This document shows, piece by piece, positions 62,381-64,000 of a stretch of DNA of 64,000 nt. The stretch comes from Saprolegnia diclina VS20 (Eukaryota > Oomycota > Saprolegniomycetes > Saprolegniales > Saprolegniaceae). The stretch is from NCBI RefSeq assembly GCF_000281045.1, contig NW_008246084.1, positions 346,411-410,410 on the forward strand. Reading direction: 5' to 3'. The first letter of the stretch is position 1; every line of letters starts with the position of its first letter. The notes below the pieces were generated by a model. It did no database searches, was not told the origin of the DNA, and saw only the letters and a program-made list of their open reading frames with translations. The translations under genes and the position numbers were made by a program.

Positions 62381-64000
62381 ATGGCGGAGTCGCAGCGCAA
62401 GATGACCGAGGTCGCCGAGTTCGCGCAGCTGGCCTTCCTCTCCGCGGTCGACAATGGGGAGGTCGACGGCCAAGACATTCGGAAGGGCCTCGACATCCTC
62501 TTGACGTGCATGGTCGACGCCGGCGGGAAGCTCAAGAAGGTGCAGGCGCCGACACCACAGGTCATTCCGCTCAGCGCACTGCGTAAGGGAAACCTTGTGC
62601 GCCCCAAGACCATCAAGCAGGTGCCGGCCATGAACCCGATCCTCGCGCGCCTCGCCGCGAAGAAGCAGCGCAAGGTCTGCGGGTACATTTTCAAAGCCGA
62701 CGAGATGGCGTACAGCTGCCGCGACTGCCAGCACGACTCGACATGCGTCATGTGCCAAGCGTGCTTTGCCGACAGCAACCACGACGGCCACGACGTCTCG
62801 TTCCAGCGCACATCGGCCGGCGGATGCTGCGACTGCGGCGACACGGAGGCATGGGCGAAGGACGGTTTTTGCCACAAGCACCCGGGCCGCGACAGCGACG
62901 TGTCCAAATCGAAACCCCTCGTGCTCCCAAAGGGCATGCAAGAGGTGGCATCGCCTCTCATCAACACGGTCGTCCAGTACGTCCACGACGTCTTGGTCAT
63001 GGCCGAAGACTCGGTCGAGATCACCGCCGTCATGCGCGAGCTCTGCGCGACAATCCCTCCTCATGACCGGGCGTCGTGGAAGGACTCGGACGACGCGCGC
63101 GAAGCCAGCAACACAAAGACGCGCGCCGAGCGGGACGCGGCGCCGCCCGCGACCGAGTACGACGTGCGGCTGCACAGCGACGACGTGCACCCTTTCCAGG
63201 ACGTGGTCAAGGCTATTCGCACGCACTTTAACGTCTCCAAGTCGAAAGCGATTGGCATTGCAAACCACTCGGACGCCGAAGGCTGCTCGATCGTGTCGAC
63301 GACCAACTCGCTCCGGTACGCGACGCACCTCGTGCACGCGATGGAGGGCTACACGCTCAGCGTCGCGCCCGTCCGGCACTCGAACCACATGCGGCACCTC
63401 GACGACATTCTCGAGTGGCTGCGACAGCTCTGCGAGGTCTCGGACGACCTCGCGCAGCTCGTGAGCCAAGCGATTGCGGCGCCGCGTCACGCCATCTCGC
63501 CCGACCAGCTCGTCTCGACGCTCTCGCTCGACGAGACGCTCGAGAGCTTTCTGCGAACGCACCCGGTCAACGCCGAGGCGCATGCGTTCTTCCGCACCAT
63601 GTTTCCGATGCAGACGCCGCTCTCGACGTGGATCCCGCCGTTCGACGACCAGTCGCTCGTGGCGACGTACTTGGCCGAGATGGCGCCACACACGGCCCCG
63701 ATGCCGCCACCGCGGGCACTCACGTCGACGCTGACATCGCTCGTGCGCAACTATGCGCTCCTCAACAAGCCTGCGTCGCAGAAGCTCAACCGACTCTTCC
63801 ACGAGCTCATTTTGAACCAGCACCTCAAGCACACGATGATGGACGCGTTTGTATCGTCGTATTTGCACAATACGAGCTCGTACCTCAAGGGCCTCGGCGC
63901 GTCGAGCGACAGCATTTTTGACTTTGCGACACAGTTGCTCACGGTACCGTCGCTGCTCGTGCCGTACATGGGCGGCGCCAACTCGATCGTGGCCATCTTG
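62381..64000 (+). CDS. UBR1/UBR2-type N-recognin E3 ubiquitin ligase, N-terminal part (runs off the right edge)
   Basis: Open for 540 codons from the ATG at 62381 to the end of the window. The UBR box lies at about residues 106-175: CGYIFKADEMAYSCRDC, CVMCQACFADSNHDGHDVSF and GGCCDCGDTEAWAKDGFCHKH carry the cysteines and histidines that hold three zinc ions and the acidic pocket for basic N-terminal residues. The ClpS-like domain follows (about 262-340; EYDVRLHSDDVHPFQDVVKA, SIVSTTNSLRYATHLVHAME), which in UBR1/2 binds bulky hydrophobic N-termini. Both recognition sites are thus present in one protein, as in UBR1/UBR2 of animals and fungi. The RING and cap domains are expected beyond the window. 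No intron is seen so far. Confidence 0.93.
   Translation, partial: MAESQRKMTEVAEFAQLAFLSAVDNGEVDGQDIRKGLDILLTCMVDAGGKLKKVQAPTPQVIPLSALRKGNLVRPKTIKQVPAMNPILARLAAKKQRKVCGYIFKADEMAYSCRDCQHDSTCVMCQACFADSNHDGHDVSFQRTSAGGCCDCGDTEAWAKDGFCHKHPGRDSDVSKSKPLVLPKGMQEVASPLINTVVQYVHDVLVMAEDSVEITAVMRELCATIPPHDRASWKDSDDAREASNTKTRAERDAAPPATEYDVRLHSDDVHPFQDVVKAIRTHFNVSKSKAIGIANHSDAEGCSIVSTTNSLRYATHLVHAMEGYTLSVAPVRHSNHMRHLDDILEWLRQLCEVSDDLAQLVSQAIAAPRHAISPDQLVSTLSLDETLESFLRTHPVNAEAHAFFRTMFPMQTPLSTWIPPFDDQSLVATYLAEMAPHTAPMPPPRALTSTLTSLVRNYALLNKPASQKLNRLFHELILNQHLKHTMMDAFVSSYLHNTSSYLKGLGASSDSIFDFATQLLTVPSLLVPYMGGANSIVAIL

Noticed and set aside
62309-63868. 519-codon minus-strand open frame
   Set aside because: Antisense to the UBR gene, whose zinc ligands are all in place on the plus strand.

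Overview
This window looks like nuclear DNA of an oomycete, probably of the Saprolegnia/Achlya/Aphanomyces side. The evidence: every recognisable gene is eukaryotic (Nup98, uS3, NAT10, CLP1, ubiquitin-eS30, UBR-type E3); genes are packed tightly on both strands with third positions rich in G/C; and coding regions are cut by very short introns (about 40-60 nt, usually GTACGN...TAG). Oomycete-type families are present: a bZIP-like M96 mating-factor relative, expanded Cys/His zinc-repeat proteins, FYVE proteins of the R-HHCR type, and multidomain PH/ankyrin signalling proteins. Promoters carry CCAAT boxes, oomycete-like initiators (TCACTTTGC, GCTCATTTTGCAA) and a recurring ATCCGGAT palindrome. 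Genus and species cannot be fixed from the sequence alone.

Layout. 0-10 kb: 5' end of a Nup98-like nucleoporin (-), 6-phosphogluconate dehydrogenase (-), a seven-exon UBX-like/CW-zinc-finger protein (-), NAT10 (+). 10-11 kb: an intergenic inverted-repeat element of about 530 bp. 11-19 kb: uS3 (-), bZIP/M96-like protein (+), a multi-pass membrane protein (+), GEP4-type PGP phosphatase (+), a small membrane protein (-), a secreted kelch/EGF protein (-). 19-25 kb: an unresolved WD-like fragment (-), LRRC49 (+), a small basic coiled-coil protein (-), a small protein with a PP1-docking motif (+). 25-37 kb: three sets of local paralogues, namely two FYVE proteins (-,-), two Cys/His-repeat proteins (+ and -) and two PX-like proteins with paired CxxC motifs (-,-), interleaved with a TMEM135-like protein (-). 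37-44.5 kb: EF-hand-like protein (-), class II aldolase (-), FBF1-like coiled-coil protein (-), ubiquitin-eS30 (+), a lipoyl-like domain protein (-). 45-64 kb: DUF4349 membrane protein (+), mitochondrial ALDH (+), NIPA-type transporter (-), CLP1 (-), SYCP2-like meiotic axis protein (+), CTL/SLC44 transporter (+), a giant PH-VPS9-PDZ-ankyrin-RasGEF protein (+), and the 5' end of a UBR-box/ClpS E3 ligase (+).

There are no bacterial-style operons. Genes are independently promoted, often as divergent pairs with 30-250 bp between starts. Functional themes recur: RNA processing and translation (NAT10, uS3, eS30, CLP1), endosomal/phosphoinositide signalling (FYVE, PX, PH/VPS9/RasGEF), cilium/centriole biology (LRRC49, probably FBF1-like), mitochondrial lipid and aldehyde metabolism (GEP4, ALDH, lipoyl-like), and ubiquitin (Ub-eS30, UBX-like, UBR). 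Gene models were spliced by hand, keeping frame and GT-AG; where all exon lengths sum to a multiple of three this is stated. The most notable items are the VPS9+RasGEF protein, a lipoyl domain lacking its lysine, the paired TATCCGGATA promoter motif, a perfect 33-bp hairpin, and a DUF4349 gene carrying an intron.
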